Assembly: GCA_003167255.1 (NCBI GenBank)
Contig: PMTR01000140.1
Location: 16,965-80,964 of the forward strand
From: Bryobacterales bacterium
GTDB taxonomy: Bacteria > Acidobacteriota > Terriglobia > Bryobacterales > Bryobacteraceae
Length of the DNA: 64,000 nt
Direction of reading: 5' to 3'
The notes below the pieces were generated by a model. The model was given only the letters and a program-made list of their open reading frames with translations, did no database searches and was not told where the DNA came from. The translations under genes were made by a program, and so were the position numbers. Position 1 is the first letter of the stretch, and each line of letters starts with the position of its first letter. Shown here one piece after another: positions 33,663 through 41,582 of this stretch.

Positions 33663-35987
33663 GTGCGTCTCCTTGGCCGATACGTATTCCGGGAAATCCT
33701 GACGAGCTCGGTGCTGGGCACTCTGCTGGCCACGTTTGTCATGTTCCTGCACAGCGCGGACACGCTGTTCAAGCTGCTGGTGGGGAGCAGCCCGGGACCG
33801 CGAACGGTATTGACCCTGCTGGCGCTGGTGCTGCCGCCGGTGCTGCCGTTCACAATTCCGTTCGGAGTGCTGATCGGGATTCTGGTGGGGCTGGGGCGGA
33901 TGGCGTCGGACGGCGAGATCGTGGCCATGCGCGCGGCCGGCGTATCGAGCCGCAAGGTGATTGCGCCGGTGCTGTTGTTCGCGGCCATCGGGATGGGGAT
34001 GGCGGCATGGGCGTCGCTGCGGCTGACGCCCTACTCGCTTAACGAGAGCACGCGCATCATCAATGAGCTCGCAGCCAACCGGCTCACGGCGGAGATTCCG
34101 CCGCGGTTTTTCGACGAAGATTTCCCAAATACCATTCTGTACGTGGACGAAGTGGGACAGACGCCGCCGGGAGCGCCGACTCCCTGGCGCGGGGTGTTCA
34201 TCGCGGACAACACGCCGCCCGAGCAGCGGAAAAAGGGGATCGGCGAAAAAGCCGACGGGCCGCTGGTCACGGTGGCGCGGGAAGCCGTCGCGGTGTCCGA
34301 GCCGAAGGACAACCGGATCGAGCTGGAACTGCACAACTTCGCACGGCACGAGATGGGCAAGGACCTGATCTCGCACGACTACGCATCGCCACTGGCCATC
34401 GAGGAGCTGCAGGGGAAGCCGCCGGAGCAGGCGGCGCAGAAACCGCGGGCCATGAGCACCCGGCAGTTGAGGCGCTACCAGGGGCCAGACCGGATTGAGG
34501 CGGCCATCGAGCTGCAGCAGCGATTTGCGCTGCCGGTGGCCAGCATGATGCTGGCGTTGGTGGGGATCCCGTTGGGGATCGCAACTCGCAAAGGTGGCAA
34601 ATCGGCATCGTACGTGATCGGCGTGTTCCTGGGCTTCTTCTGCTACTACCTGGCCTACATGGCGTTGGTGAACGTGGCCAAACAAAAGGCCCTGCCCGTG
34701 CCGGTAGCAAGCTGGTTGCCGGACATCGCATTTGGTTTAGCCGGAGTGATCTTTCTGGTCCGCATGGAGCAGCCGGGAGACCGCGATCTGCTGGCAAGCG
34801 TGGCGGCGGGAATGACGCGGCTGTTCGGGTGGATGAAGCCGCGGCCGGCCAAGGGCGTGGAGCGGACACGGTACTGGAGGATTCCGCTGCTGCCGCAGAT
34901 CGTGGACACCTATGTTCTGACGAATTTCCTGTTTTACCTGGGGATCGTGCTGGCGGCGTTCGTCTCGATGTTCCTGGTGTTCAACTTTTTCGAGCTGACC
35001 GGGGACATGATCCGGCACAGCATCTCGCTCAAAACGATGTTGCTGTACCTGTTCTTCCTCTCACCCATGCTGATCTATGAGTTAACGCCGATCTGCGTGC
35101 TGGTGGCGGTGCTGGTGAACCTGGCCGTGCTGAGCAAGCAGAACGAGGTGACGGCGTTCAAGGCGTGCGGCGTGAGCCTGTACCGGATGGCCATGCCCAT
35201 TCTGATTGCGAGCACGCTGCTGAGCGGCGGGTTATTCGCGTTCGATCACTACTACGTGCCGGAGGCGAACCGCAAGCAGGACAGATTGCGGGACGAAATC
35301 AAAGGACGGCCGGTGCAGACGTATTACCGGCCGGACCGCAAGTGGACCATGGGGAAGGGCTTTCACATTTACTACTACCGCCTGTTCGATGCGACGGAAA
35401 AAGTGATGGTGGACGTGAACGTCTACGAATTGCAGCCGTCGACGTTCCAGTTGGTGCGGCAGATCAAGGCGGAGCGGGCGCGCTGGAACGCCGGCGCGGG
35501 AACCTGGATCTTCGAGAACGGTTGGAGATGCGACTTCCAGAACGACACGAACTGTACCCGCACGGGTTTTCAGGCGACCACGTTTCCGGAGCTGACCGAG
35601 AAGCCGGACTACTTTCTGAAGGAGTACCTGCAAGACTCGCAGATGAACTTCATGCAGCTCGATCAGTACATCCGCGACCTGCGGGATAGCGGCTACGGCA
35701 ACGACACGGTGGGTCTGGAGGTGCAACTGTACCGTAAGTTTTCGATGCCGCTGTTTGCGCTGATCATGGCGATGATCGCAATTCCTTTCGGATTTCTGGT
35801 GGGGAACCGGGGAGCAATGACGGGGATCGGGGTGAGCATCGCGATTGCGCTCTCGTACGTGGGGATTTCAACACTGTTCGAGAAGATTGGGGAAGTAGGC
35901 CAGTTGCCGCCGGTGATGGCGGCGTGGGCGCCGGACGTGATGTTTGGGCTGGCGGGGCTATATTTGCTGCTCAGGATGAAGAGTTAG
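33663..35987 (+). CDS. LptF-LptG fused LPS-export permease
   Basis: LptF and LptG are the two inner-membrane subunits that extract LPS with LptB and pass it to LptC-A. Each is normally about 360 aa. Here both halves are one 774-aa chain: residues 1-390 form a YjgP/YjgQ unit (LLGRYVFREILTSSVLGTLLA, with jellyroll and MMLALVGIPLGIATRKGG), and residues of about 405-774 form a second (VDTYVLTNFLFYLGIVLAAFV, YELTPICVLVAVLVNLA, MIAIPFGFLVGNRGAM). The linker has the form KPRPAKGVERTRYWR. It starts at GTG 33663, 7 bp after the TldE-like gene. A fused LptFG is not standard but is known in some lineages. Confidence 0.9.
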   Translation: MRLLGRYVFREILTSSVLGTLLATFVMFLHSADTLFKLLVGSSPGPRTVLTLLALVLPPVLPFTIPFGVLIGILVGLGRMASDGEIVAMRAAGVSSRKVIAPVLLFAAIGMGMAAWASLRLTPYSLNESTRIINELAANRLTAEIPPRFFDEDFPNTILYVDEVGQTPPGAPTPWRGVFIADNTPPEQRKKGIGEKADGPLVTVAREAVAVSEPKDNRIELELHNFARHEMGKDLISHDYASPLAIEELQGKPPEQAAQKPRAMSTRQLRRYQGPDRIEAAIELQQRFALPVASMMLALVGIPLGIATRKGGKSASYVIGVFLGFFCYYLAYMALVNVAKQKALPVPVASWLPDIAFGLAGVIFLVRMEQPGDRDLLASVAAGMTRLFGWMKPRPAKGVERTRYWRIPLLPQIVDTYVLTNFLFYLGIVLAAFVSMFLVFNFFELTGDMIRHSISLKTMLLYLFFLSPMLIYELTPICVLVAVLVNLAVLSKQNEVTAFKACGVSLYRMAMPILIASTLLSGGLFAFDHYYVPEANRKQDRLRDEIKGRPVQTYYRPDRKWTMGKGFHIYYYRLFDATEKVMVDVNVYELQPSTFQLVRQIKAERARWNAGAGTWIFENGWRCDFQNDTNCTRTGFQATTFPELTEKPDYFLKEYLQDSQMNFMQLDQYIRDLRDSGYGNDTVGLEVQLYRKFSMPLFALIMAMIAIPFGFLVGNRGAMTGIGVSIAIALSYVGISTLFEKIGEVGQLPPVMAAWAPDVMFGLAGLYLLLRMKS

Positions 35988-36097
35988 CAGAGGGGACAGA
36001 CAGGACGCGATCATTTCGTCCAGGTCTTTCGCGGCTGCGCGGATGGCTTCCGACTCGGCCTTCCGGCTTCGCTTTTGTGCAGGGATATCACTCTTGT

Positions 36098-36112
36098 TCA
36101 AAACAGTTTTGA
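36098..36112. promoter_or_regulatory. Perfect 15-bp palindrome
   Basis: TCAAAAC-A-GTTTTGA is a perfect inverted repeat with one central base. It lies upstream of the low-GC membrane-protein gene and could be an operator. There is no T-run, so it is not a standard terminator. Confidence 0.5.
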
Positions 36113-36233
36113 GTCTGGTGGCCTGAGAGGCTGAGCCGATTTGCTTATTTCGGATAGTGGATGTATTGTGCGGAAATGTGGAGCAATTTGTGATAAGGTG
36201 GCTCGTTCGGCTCGCCCTAGGAGGGCGATGAAG

Positions 36234-36968
36234 ATGCCCGCGAATCCGCTCCAAGCTCCGCTTAACATTGAAATCACTACTGACTCTGGCAGGGTCGACT
36301 ACTGCGAAGAAACAGCGAGTGCCACGCTGAATGCGCTCCGGAAAGACATATTAGAAGGCAAACTGCATCGCGATGCGGCGACTGTGATCGACACCAGATC
36401 CGGCGGCAAATTACAATCCTCGAAGGAGGGGACGCTCCTCAAGTGCACGTTGGCATATCCAGAGCTAGCGAACCTCTATGCGCCTGTGCGCCATCACGCA
36501 GCCGTTGGGATGAGATACGGTATCCTCGCTGGCATCCTTCTCCATCTTGCGTCTCTGGCTTTCGTTCTGGTTCGCAGAGGATCAGAGTTTGGGGGCATGC
36601 TAATCGCAATACCCAGTTTCTATGCGGCTGCGCTCTTTCTCGTGACGCGCAAGGCCAGTATACTTAGGGTGCTCGGCGGTATACTCATGCTGCCTCCTCT
36701 GTTAATGATATTCTCCCTCTCTTCCAACGCTGGCATGCTTGGGGCATTGATCGGTGCCGTTGTTGCTGGTGGGCTCCTGTATTGTATGCCTGGGATGGCT
36801 ATCGGTGCTGTCGTCGGCGTGATCCGCCGACGAGGCCTACCACGAGCAAGCGACGCACCCCAGGAGAGCGTGACACTGCGCGTAGCCATCCCGCTACTGA
36901 TCGGGGCGGCTCTCTGGACGGCATATCTGTTGTGGGCGAGGGGTTATCTGATGCCCGCATCACGATAG
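36234..36968 (+). CDS. Multi-pass membrane protein of lower GC content
   Basis: From ATG 36234 the protein has 244 aa. AGGAGGG at 36219-36225 is eight bases before this ATG; an ATG six bases earlier is too close. The first 90 residues are soluble and hydrophilic with acidic and basic residues; the remaining part has five or six hydrophobic segments (LAGILLHLASLAFVLVRRG, MLIAIPSFYAAALFLVTRK, GALIGAVVAGGLLYCMPGMAIGAVVGVI). Codons are richer in A/T-ending choices than in flanking genes, which suggests recent transfer. The family is not recognised. The upstream region holds the perfect palindrome at 36098-36112. Confidence 0.65.
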   Translation: MPANPLQAPLNIEITTDSGRVDYCEETASATLNALRKDILEGKLHRDAATVIDTRSGGKLQSSKEGTLLKCTLAYPELANLYAPVRHHAAVGMRYGILAGILLHLASLAFVLVRRGSEFGGMLIAIPSFYAAALFLVTRKASILRVLGGILMLPPLLMIFSLSSNAGMLGALIGAVVAGGLLYCMPGMAIGAVVGVIRRRGLPRASDAPQESVTLRVAIPLLIGAALWTAYLLWARGYLMPASR

Positions 36969-37094
36969 CGGCCGACCCGCCGGCGGGTTGTTGGCCAGCA
37001 ACCTGCACAGAAACATTCGCACAGGGATATAGAACCCCAGCGTCTCGCTGTGCCGCATGATCGCCAGCGGCGTACCAGCTTCATAGAATCAGTT

Positions 37095-37114
37095 GGCAGG
37101 CGAAAGCGCCTGCC
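37095..37114. repeat. Hairpin element GGCAGGCG-AAAG-CGCCTGCC
   Basis: A perfect eight-base stem with an AAAG loop. It belongs to the dispersed family of GRCAGRCG-type hairpins seen at many intergenic positions in this window. Confidence 0.6.
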
Positions 37115-37148
37115 CCACAATGACGCGAGCCGTTGCGTACCAAAGTGG

Positions 37149-37168
37149 GACAGACGCTTTCGTCTGTC
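37149..37168. repeat. Hairpin element GACAGACG-CTTT-CGTCTGTC
   Basis: A perfect eight-base stem (37149-37156 with 37161-37168) and CTTT loop, preceded by GTGG. The same GACAGACG/CGTCTGTC stem recurs near 38514, 42937 and 54149. Confidence 0.65.
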
Positions 37169-37320
37169 AACCCGGCGATCTCAGCGTTTTTTTACGGCTT
37201 CTCGCGGTCGCGGCTCGCATCGGGTTGACGGGCTGTTGAGGATTGCGGCATAATCTGGCGTCGGACGTACGGAAAGACACATGACCGGCTATACTGGTTG
37301 TGTCTCATTATGAAGCCACG

Positions 37321-38460
37321 ATGAAAAAAACCTTGCTGCCAGCGCTAGTCGCGGGCCTGTTGGTGAGCGGCCAGTTCGCCGCCGGCCAGTCGACCAGGAG
37401 CAGTGCCTCCGGGAGCGGGAGAACCGCGACCACCACCACCAGGAAGAAGGCCGTCAAGAAGGCCGTCAAAAAGCCGCCGCCGGTGGATCCGACCGATGGG
37501 GACAACGTGGACGGCGACGACCTGACGGTGCGGCGCGCGGCGGTGAATGCGTTGGGGACTACCAACGGCAGCGTGTTGGTGTTGGACCCGAACAGCGGCC
37601 GGGTTCTGACCATGGTCAACCAGAAGCTGGGATTGAAGGCGGGTTTCACGCCGTGTTCCACCATCAAGCTGGTGACGGCTCTGGCGGCGCTGAGCGAGCA
37701 CGTGGTGGAGCGCGACACGGTGATCCGGCTGAGCCGGGTGGTGAGCTTCACTCTGACTACGGCGCTGGCGCATTCCAACAATCCGTATTTCGCGACGCTG
37801 GGCAACCGTCTGGGCTACGAGCGAGTGGCGCACTACGCACAGATGCTGGGCCTGGGAGAAAAGGCTGGCTTGGATATCCCAGGCGAGCAGCCCGGGACGA
37901 TTGTGCCGGAAGCTCCGAAGTTCGGCGGCGTGGGGATGATGACGAGTTTCGGAGAAGGCTTCCTGGTGACGCCGCTGGAACTCGGAGCGATGCTCTCGGC
38001 CATCGCCAACGGCGGGACGCTCTACTATCTGCAATACCCGCGAAGATCGGAAGACATCGATAACTTCACGCCGAAGGTGAAGCGGCCGCTGGAACTGGCG
38101 CCCAACGGCATCGCCGACGTGAAAGTAGGGATGCGGGGCGCGGTGGATTTCGGCACGGCGCGGCGCGCGGGATACGACTCGAACGAACCGATTTTGGGGA
38201 AGACCGGGACGTGCACGGATTTCAGCTCGTCGAGCCACATGGGATGGTTCGGGTCGTTCAACGACGTGGGCAGGCATCAACTGGTGGTGGTAGTGATGCT
38301 GGCGGCCATCAACAAGTCGGTGAGCGGGCCAGTGGCGGCGGGAGTGGCGGGAGCGATCTATCGCAGCCTTTCCGGACAACACTACTTCACGACGGACGTT
38401 GGCGAAGTGAAACCGATCCTGCCGCAGATCATCACTACGAAGCCGTGCTGCGACCGGTAG
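37321..38460 (+). CDS. Single-domain penicillin-binding transpeptidase
   Basis: From ATG 37321 the protein has 379 aa. After a signal peptide (LLPALVAGLLVSGQFAAGQ) and a Lys/Pro-rich linker comes a transpeptidase domain with all three active-site motifs: SxxK (Ser113-Lys116), SxN (Ser153-Asn155) and KTG (Lys295-Gly297). It matches the C-terminal part of class B PBPs (YFATLGNRLGYERVAHYAQMLGLGEKAGLDIPGE split into blocks). The large dimerisation/pedestal domain of true class B PBPs is missing, so it is half the usual length. It may be a stand-alone transpeptidase or carboxypeptidase, or a beta-lactam-binding sensor. A TATACT box lies upstream. Confidence 0.85.
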   Translation: MKKTLLPALVAGLLVSGQFAAGQSTRSSASGSGRTATTTTRKKAVKKAVKKPPPVDPTDGDNVDGDDLTVRRAAVNALGTTNGSVLVLDPNSGRVLTMVNQKLGLKAGFTPCSTIKLVTALAALSEHVVERDTVIRLSRVVSFTLTTALAHSNNPYFATLGNRLGYERVAHYAQMLGLGEKAGLDIPGEQPGTIVPEAPKFGGVGMMTSFGEGFLVTPLELGAMLSAIANGGTLYYLQYPRRSEDIDNFTPKVKRPLELAPNGIADVKVGMRGAVDFGTARRAGYDSNEPILGKTGTCTDFSSSSHMGWFGSFNDVGRHQLVVVVMLAAINKSVSGPVAAGVAGAIYRSLSGQHYFTTDVGEVKPILPQIITTKPCCDR

Positions 38461-38543
38461 GACAGACCATCGCCGTTCGTGGTCTGTCCCCTCCTCGCTA
38501 AACCCCGCCTGCTGGACAGACGACATAAACCGATCGTCTGTCC
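38460..38543. repeat. Two-hairpin intergenic element, copy 1
   Basis: Two stem-loops lie in tandem: GACAGACCA (38461) with TGGTCTGTC (38480-38488), and GGACAGACGA (38514) with TCGTCTGTCC (38534-38543). Their order and loop sequence (ACCGA) recur at 54094-54180. It is placed between two convergent genes and could act in transcript ending. Confidence 0.7.
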
Positions 38544-38815
38544 TACGCGCTGAACTTCTCCGCGCATTCGGGCGAGCAGAAATAGACCAGGTCGCCATCC
38601 ACAGTGCGGGTGACGGCGGTATTGGTGGAGACGTAGGTGCCACACACCGGGTCCTTCTTGAGAACACCGCCGGATTGCGCGGGCTGCTGCAGCGGGTGCG
38701 CGGCGGCGGGCCTGGAAGCGGGACGCAGGGCCGCAAAGAGACTGCGCAGGAGGGAGCGCAGGAGTAGAAAGACCAGCAGGGGGAGCAGGAACTCGCGAAG
38801 GATGGCTGAGAACAT
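38543..38815 (-). CDS. Membrane-anchored YHS-domain protein
   Basis: The protein has 90 aa. The N-terminal half is a single hydrophobic helix (ILREFLLPLLVFLLLRSLL). The C-terminal 40 aa are a YHS domain, with Asp55-Pro-Val-Cys58-Gly and Phe-Cys80-x-x-x-Cys84 in DPVCGT and FCSPEC, the metal-type motif seen in copper-related and other membrane proteins. The domain is thought to bind metal ions such as copper or mercury. Which side of the membrane it faces is uncertain. It overlaps the two-hairpin element at its 3' end and is transcribed towards the PBP gene. Confidence 0.8.
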   Translation of the reverse strand: MFSAILREFLLPLLVFLLLRSLLRSLFAALRPASRPAAAHPLQQPAQSGGVLKKDPVCGTYVSTNTAVTRTVDGDLVYFCSPECAEKFSA

Positions 38816-38860
38816 TCAATCAGGGCGGGAATGCGCGACTCCCGCCCCGGGAAACTCCGG

Positions 38861-40021
38861 CTATTTCTTCTTCTTGTTGGAGTTGGGGTTCTTGAAGGTG
38901 GTATCGATGGTGCCGCCCAACTGGGTCAACATGTCCTTAGACGATTGCGCGCTCTTGCCGTCGGGAGCGAGCTGGAGATACTTCTGGAAGGCCTCGACGG
39001 TGCCGGGAGGCGCGGTGATTTTGCCATCGGCGGAAACCGAGGCCTGGGCGGCGAGCGACAGACCGTACTGATAATACGATTCGCAGTTCTTGGGGTTATC
39101 GGGAGCGGAATCGATAGCCATCTTGAACGCGGTGGAGGCCGCTTCGGCCTGTCCGGCGTTGGTCATGAGGGCTCCCAGGTTGAAGAACTTGACGTAAGCG
39201 GTGGTGGGATCGAGATCGGCGGCCTTCTGCAATTCGGCTTTCATCTCGGGGAACTTCTTGGCCTTGGCGAGCGCCAGCGCGTAGTTGTTGTGCACCGAGG
39301 CATCGTCCGGTTTGATCTCGATGGACTTGGCGTAGGCGTCGATGCCTTTCTGCGCCAGGGCGTCGAAATCGGCGCCGGTCTTGGATTGCGCCTGACCGAT
39401 ATAGGCATCGCCGAGATTGGCCCAGACCGCGGGTTGGGTCGGACCGATCTCGGCGGCCTTTTCGAGATTGGTGACGGCCACATCCCACTGCTTGTCCTGG
39501 AGGGCATTGAAGCCCGCGTTGAAGGCTTCGTTCAAGTCTTTGTTCTTTTTGATCTCGCCGGCTTTCTCGTTAATCTGCTTTTCCATGGCGGCTTTTTGCT
39601 CAGGCGTCATTTGGCGTTTGAGATCTTCCGACATCTGGCCGGTTTCAAAAGCCTTTTGAATCTCGGCCTGGCGGGCGGCGGTGGCCTGTGCGCCGTTCTT
39701 CCTCAAGTCAAAATCGATGGGAGGATGTTCGCCCAGGGTGGTTCTTACGCCCGACACTTTGTCGACGATCTTGCCATCTACCTCGCACGAGATCTCGTAC
39801 GTGCCAAGCGGCACGCCAGCATGGATGTAATGGCCCTTCTTGTCGGTCTTCGTTTTGGAATCCCACTTGATATCCGTGCGGTGAAGATAGATGATGGCGC
39901 CAACCACGCCTTTGCCGTCTGCGCCCTTGACATCACCTTCGACGGTCGCGACCTGGGCGTAGCAAGCCAACGCCAGGAATACGAGCCCAACGGCGGCAAA
40001 CGCCGCATTGCGCGAGTTCAT
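38861..40021 (-). CDS. Exported TPR-repeat protein with an N-terminal beta-sandwich domain
   Basis: The protein has 386 aa. A signal peptide (FAAVGLVFLALACYAQ) is followed by a carboxypeptidase-regulatory-like region (VEGDVKGADGKGVVGAIIYLHRT, KKGHYIHAGVPLGTYEISCEVDG) over about residues 25-100. A helical stretch rich in Lys/Glu then leads to TPR-type helices from about 170 to 350 (FNAGFNALQDKQWDVAVTNLEKAAEIG, VWANLGDAYIGQAQ, VHNNYALALAKAKKFPEMKAELQKA). The last residues are NSNKKKK. It likely acts as a scaffold for envelope proteins. GGAGG before the ATG supports the start. Confidence 0.75.
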   Translation of the reverse strand: MNSRNAAFAAVGLVFLALACYAQVATVEGDVKGADGKGVVGAIIYLHRTDIKWDSKTKTDKKGHYIHAGVPLGTYEISCEVDGKIVDKVSGVRTTLGEHPPIDFDLRKNGAQATAARQAEIQKAFETGQMSEDLKRQMTPEQKAAMEKQINEKAGEIKKNKDLNEAFNAGFNALQDKQWDVAVTNLEKAAEIGPTQPAVWANLGDAYIGQAQSKTGADFDALAQKGIDAYAKSIEIKPDDASVHNNYALALAKAKKFPEMKAELQKAADLDPTTAYVKFFNLGALMTNAGQAEAASTAFKMAIDSAPDNPKNCESYYQYGLSLAAQASVSADGKITAPPGTVEAFQKYLQLAPDGKSAQSSKDMLTQLGGTIDTTFKNPNSNKKKK

Positions 40022-40082
40022 AGAACCTCCAACTGAGACTAGTGTGTATTAAATTCCAGTATACCGTAATCGGGTTTTTGCG

Positions 40083-40586
40083 CTATTCCTCGAAGAGGCG
40101 GATCTGGTCTTGCGAGACGGGAGCCGGCTTGCGCTTGCGGAGGGGGCTGCCCACCACGCCCAGAACTTCCACCGCCAGGACTGCCTGGCGGGGGACGAAA
40201 ATGCGCTGCTGGTTGCCGTTGGGGTCGGGCGGAATCACCACAAATCCGTGGTGGTCAATTTGAAGGAGATTGTTGGGGAGGATGCCTTGGAGGACTTCGC
40301 CGTCGCGGAACCGGAAGCTGACCCAGAGGCCCGCCATTTTCGGGCGGGTAAGAAAAGTGAGGCGTTCCGGGGAGGCCGGCGGCTCAAAATCGCGAACAAA
40401 AGCGACGGTCTTGATCTCATCGTAGGGAATGGTGGCGACATTGCCCTCTTCGGAGAGCAGTTCAACACCCGCAGGTTGTAGATAAGAAAATGGGTTAACA
40501 TAGCCCACCAGGGTCTCGCGCTGGTAGCGGCGGAGGAGCGCCTTCTTGGTGGTGGAAGCGGGCAAAAGTTTCCTCGATACCAACAA
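40083..40586 (-). CDS. Acidobacterial protein of unknown function with two Sm-like beta units
   Basis: The protein has 167 aa and starts with TTG at 40586. Two beta-rich blocks repeat a pattern: an Sm-like strand set GYVNPFSYLQPAGVELLSEEGN followed by IPYDEIKTVAFVRDFE, and SFRFRDGEVLQGILPNNLLQ followed by GFVVIPPDPNGNQQRIFVPRQAV. This suggests two related small barrels, as seen in nucleic-acid or protein-binding domains. No signal peptide or catalytic motif is visible. The gene diverges from xerD with 42 bp between them. No family is recognised. Confidence 0.6.
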   Translation of the reverse strand: MLVSRKLLPASTTKKALLRRYQRETLVGYVNPFSYLQPAGVELLSEEGNVATIPYDEIKTVAFVRDFEPPASPERLTFLTRPKMAGLWVSFRFRDGEVLQGILPNNLLQIDHHGFVVIPPDPNGNQQRIFVPRQAVLAVEVLGVVGSPLRKRKPAPVSQDQIRLFEE

Positions 40587-40628
40587 CTATGTTTCAATCA
40601 CTTAGCGGCTTATTGTATCATTGGCACG

Positions 40629-41534
40629 ATGTCCGGAGTGCAGACGGCAAATTCGGCTGGATGGCAGAGGCAGATGGCGGCCTATCTGGACTTCTGCCGA
40701 ATGGAGAAAGGCCTCGCGGCGAACTCGCTGGAGTCGTATACACTTGATTTATCGAAATTTAGCGCATTTGTGGGCACCGCGGAACTGACCGGGGCCGAAG
40801 ATCTGGGGCGGTACCTCGACCAATTAAACGAAGCGGGATTGAGTACGCGGTCGATCGCGCGGCATCTGGCCACGCTGCGGGGCCTGTATGGGTACCTGTT
40901 GCGAGAGGGAGCCATTGCAACCGATCCGACGGAGTTCCTGCGGACGCCCAAGCAATGGCATAACATACCTAAATTCTTAAATTTACAAGAGATAGAAAAA
41001 ATCATCCAAGTTGCCGATCCGGCGCGGCCCACGGGATTGCGGGACCGCGCCATGGTGGAAATGTTATATGCCGCAGGGCTGCGGGTATCGGAACTCTGCC
41101 GTTTGGGGATTAGCGATCTGAACGCGGACCTGGGAGTGGTACGGACCACCGGGAAGGGCAACAAGCAGCGGCTGGTACCGGTGGGCAGGGAAGCGATTGA
41201 GGCGGTGGGCGCCTACCTGCGGGACGGGCGCGGGGTGTTGCTCAAGGGGCGGGCGAGCCGGTACTTATTCGTGACGGCGCGGGGGACTTGTCTGACGCGG
41301 CAGGCTTTTTGGAAGCTGCTGGCGGGCTACGGGCGGAAAGCCGGGATCTTCCGCGGCCTGACGCCGCACGTGCTGCGGCACAGTTTTGCAACGCACTTGC
41401 TGGAGGGTGGGGCGGACCTGCGCAGCGTGCAGGTAATGCTGGGACACTCCGATATCTCGACGACCCAGATTTATACGCACGTGATGCGGTCGAGACTTCG
41501 GCAAACCATAGAAGAACACCATCCCAGGAGCTAA
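40629..41534 (+). CDS. xerD: XerD-like tyrosine recombinase
   Basis: The protein has 301 aa, typical of XerC/XerD. The catalytic set is complete: Arg152 (LRVSELCR), Lys176 (TGKGNKQR), His247 and Arg250 (HVLRHSFATH), His273 (LGHSDISTTQ) and the nucleophile Tyr282 (IYTHV). The N-terminal DNA-binding domain shows FCRMEKGLAANSLESYTLDL. It resolves chromosome dimers at dif sites with XerC or, less often, alone. Chromosomal context without other integrase genes and a normal length favour the housekeeping role over a mobile one. No second Xer gene is in the window, so its identity as XerC or XerD is not certain. Confidence 0.9.
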   Translation: MSGVQTANSAGWQRQMAAYLDFCRMEKGLAANSLESYTLDLSKFSAFVGTAELTGAEDLGRYLDQLNEAGLSTRSIARHLATLRGLYGYLLREGAIATDPTEFLRTPKQWHNIPKFLNLQEIEKIIQVADPARPTGLRDRAMVEMLYAAGLRVSELCRLGISDLNADLGVVRTTGKGNKQRLVPVGREAIEAVGAYLRDGRGVLLKGRASRYLFVTARGTCLTRQAFWKLLAGYGRKAGIFRGLTPHVLRHSFATHLLEGGADLRSVQVMLGHSDISTTQIYTHVMRSRLRQTIEEHHPRS

Positions 41535-41582
41535 TCGGACGCAAGCGGGCCGGAAGAACCTGGCAAATCGAGAACGCATGCA

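Larger units (their letters stand above)
36969..37320. other. Intergenic region with hairpin elements, no gene seen
   Basis: No supported gene lies in these 352 bases. Two clear stem-loops are present, at 37095-37114 and 37149-37168, and a TATACT hexamer at about 37289, 27 bases before ATG 37321, is a good -10 candidate for the penicillin-binding protein gene. Confidence 0.6.

Noticed and set aside
35958..36254. Minus-strand 98-aa frame downstream of the LptFG gene
   Set aside because: It overlaps the end of the permease gene and has no ribosome-binding site; a short charged stretch is not enough to call a gene.
37095..37168. CRISPR-like array
   Set aside because: The two hairpins are different and unspaced by regular unique spacers; no cas gene is present.
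37190..37218. Further 11-bp-period repeat (TTTACGG-CTTC)
   Set aside because: Only one half-site is convincing; the flanking half-sites do not match.
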